Assembly (NCBI GenBank): GCA_015075375.1
Contig: JABTUM010000001.1
Span: forward strand, 3,033,201 to 3,097,200
DNA length: 64,000 bases
Direction: 5' to 3'
Origin: Planctomycetota bacterium
GTDB lineage: Bacteria > Planctomycetota > SZUA-567 > H5-PLA8
Numbering within the stretch: position 1 is the stretch's first letter; every line of letters begins with the position of its first letter. Shown here piece by piece: positions 62,727 to 64,000 of this stretch. The translations under genes were made by a program, and so were the position numbers. The notes beneath the pieces are model-generated. The model did not search any database and was not told the origin of the DNA. It was given only the letters and a program-made list of their open reading frames with translations.

Positions 62727-63758
62727 ATGAGCGACGCAACTTCGAGCTTTCAAGAGGCGACCGAAGCAGAAGCGGATTCAGGCTCTGAACCGGCCGTCGA
62801 GCCCGAACTAGAGTCTACGGATCCTGCCGACTCCGGTTTCTACGCATTCAGCATTTCCCGCCGCATGGGCTTTCTACTCTCGGCTTTCTTGCTGGTCCTG
62901 CTCCTCGTGGGTTTCGCCAAAGGGCATGACCTGGTGCTGTTCTTGATACTGTCGGCTTGCGCCATAACCATCCACGAACTGGGTCATGGCTTGGCGGCCT
63001 GGATCGTTCGGATTCCAATCCAAACGATCCGGATCGGCATAGGGCCTGTCGTTTATTCGCGGACGATCGGACAGGTTCAACTGGAGATAGGTCCTATCCC
63101 GGTACTCGGCTGGGTGGCCACGCCCGAACTCACGTGGGACGAGATGGCGGACGGTTACGGTCTCCCGCCGGCGGCCGGAGCGGAGCCACCGCTGCCAGAG
63201 GCGTCCCCGGACGAGCCGGTCGAGGAGCGGAGGCCCTATTGGGAATTGGTCCAGCCGCACCGGCGGATCGCCTTCATGGCGGGCGGCATTGCCCTGAACC
63301 TCCTTGCGGCTGTCGTTCTGACTTGGGCCTATTCCAGTCTGGTTCACGAAGAGTCCGACAGACGACCCCTGACGCTACCGGCAGCGGCGGCGTTTACGGG
63401 GCGGGTTTACGTTGGCTTGCTGGCGGGCATGCCTGATCTAATTTGGAGCTCACTGACGATGGCGCCTACCCAGGAGGAGAAAAGATTCGTCCGCGATGCG
63501 CTGCACACCTCGGCGTGGAAGGTTTTGCTCCTACTAGCCATTATTAACGTCTTCATCGCGGCATTTAATTCGTTGCCGTTCCCCCCGCTGGATGGTTTCA
63601 GGATGGTCGTCGCCGGGGTGGAGTTGCTCTGGCGGCGTGAGCTTTCGGAGACCGCGCGCTATCGGTTGAACGTGGCCGGCGGCATCGGACTCCTGGTCCT
63701 CTTGGGTAGCCAGGGTTACCTCATGATCCGGGATTTGTTGTGGGCCGTTTTCAGTTGA
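62727..63758 (+). CDS. Site-2 protease-like membrane metalloprotease (M50 family)
   Basis: 343 residues. An acidic 45-residue N-terminal tail precedes five to six membrane helices. The zinc motif His83-Glu84-x-x-His87 (HELGH) lies in the second helix, and the third metal ligand region reads NSLPFPPLDGFRM near 290 (usual family motif NPDG/LPLDGG type). It may cleave membrane-anchored regulators. The target is unknown. It is the last gene in the window. Confidence 0.82.
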   Translation: MSDATSSFQEATEAEADSGSEPAVEPELESTDPADSGFYAFSISRRMGFLLSAFLLVLLLVGFAKGHDLVLFLILSACAITIHELGHGLAAWIVRIPIQTIRIGIGPVVYSRTIGQVQLEIGPIPVLGWVATPELTWDEMADGYGLPPAAGAEPPLPEASPDEPVEERRPYWELVQPHRRIAFMAGGIALNLLAAVVLTWAYSSLVHEESDRRPLTLPAAAAFTGRVYVGLLAGMPDLIWSSLTMAPTQEEKRFVRDALHTSAWKVLLLLAIINVFIAAFNSLPFPPLDGFRMVVAGVELLWRRELSETARYRLNVAGGIGLLVLLGSQGYLMIRDLLWAVFS

Positions 63759-64000
63759 TCAAATTCCTGTACAGGTGGGGATAAACGAACGACCCCGGTA
63801 AAATAAGTGCGACGTAAGGCCATCTCACTACCCGCCGGACTTTAGGATGAAGCAGTGCAGGCGGTGCTCATGTAGGCGGAATTATAGTCTCAGGAATGGG
63901 CGGCGGGTTAGTGGCGAGCACGGCATCTAATTCTCTGGCGATTTTGCGTTAGAATTAAGGTGTCAGGGCAACACTCTTCCATCTGCCAGCCACCCGTACG
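63759..64000. other. Non-coding end of the window
   Basis: No gene. It holds the second copy of the 58-bp repeat (63900-63957). A short stretch near 63855-63875 (aggcggtgct) matches the hsdR 3' end (at about 60205), so it may be a remnant of a second hsdR. Confidence 0.45.
63900..63957 (+). repeat. 58-bp imperfect repeat, copy 2
   Basis: 50 of 58 positions match 60233-60290, in the same orientation. Dyad-symmetric TAATTCT and AGAATTA arms bracket ctggcgattttgcgtt in this copy. It sits 141 bases past the last gene. Confidence 0.7.

Noticed and set aside
1..64000. CRISPR arrays or rRNA genes
   Set aside because: No regularly spaced repeats and no rRNA-like sequence were seen.

Overview
The window looks like chromosome of a GC-rich Gram-negative-type bacterium, most likely a member of the Planctomycetota or a neighbouring phylum. 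The clues are an ECF sigma factor with a membrane-anchored extracytoplasmic tail, a Pkn-type Ser/Thr kinase remnant, short XRE regulators of a style common in that phylum, and lipoprotein/TolC/RND envelope machinery. The phylum is an inference from gene style; no rRNA gene is present to settle it.

Layout. (1) 1-2241: the end of a secreted beta-helix-like protein and an ECF sigma factor. (2) 2242-3750: gene-poor debris containing the 5' half of a tRNA-Val(TAC) gene, a flanking 17-bp direct repeat and a broken response-regulator tail. This looks like an integration scar bounding a metal-resistance island. (3) 3752-25932: heavy-metal island. It holds rcnR-rcnA (Ni/Co) with a recognisable operator, chrB-chrA (chromate) divergent from a DUF1259 protein and a stand-alone ChrB C-terminal domain, a Czc-type RND operon on the minus strand, and a Cus-type RND operon on the plus strand with two TolC-like proteins and an adaptor carrying four heavy-metal-binding modules. 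Small His-rich and Cys-rich exported proteins lie between the two RND operons. (4) 26155-30549: small regulators, a GNAT enzyme and an SOS mutagenesis locus (SRAP divergent from umuDC). (5) 30744-40647: an NtrC-type response regulator, a large membrane histidine kinase, and an unusual minus-strand operon of ketosynthase-like protein, SAM methyltransferase and IorA/IorB, followed by a small XRE regulator on the plus strand. (6) 40730-60244: accessory region with an IS-truncated kinase, a metallopeptidase, several PD-(D/E)XK-type nucleases, a NACHT ATPase, a GHKL-ATPase/nuclease fusion, and a type I restriction-modification operon (hsdM-hsdS-X-DUF262/HNH-hsdR) carrying two extra genes between hsdS and hsdR. 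(7) 60245-64000: a 3.7-kb segment framed by two 58-bp copies of an 86% identical repeat, with a small XRE regulator, an LGFP/YkvA fusion, a GYF_2 membrane protein and a site-2-protease-like membrane protein.

How the parts work together. Regions 2-3 form a self-contained metal/oxyanion defence module: sensing by RcnR and ChrB, inner-membrane efflux by RcnA, ChrA and two RND pumps, and outer-membrane exit through three TolC-like proteins. Region 6 is an anti-mobile-element island. The most promising candidates for an undescribed system are the composite type I RM operon, whose DUF262/HNH gene overlaps hsdR by 4 bases, and the ketosynthase-like/methyltransferase/IorAB operon, whose key catalytic features are altered.
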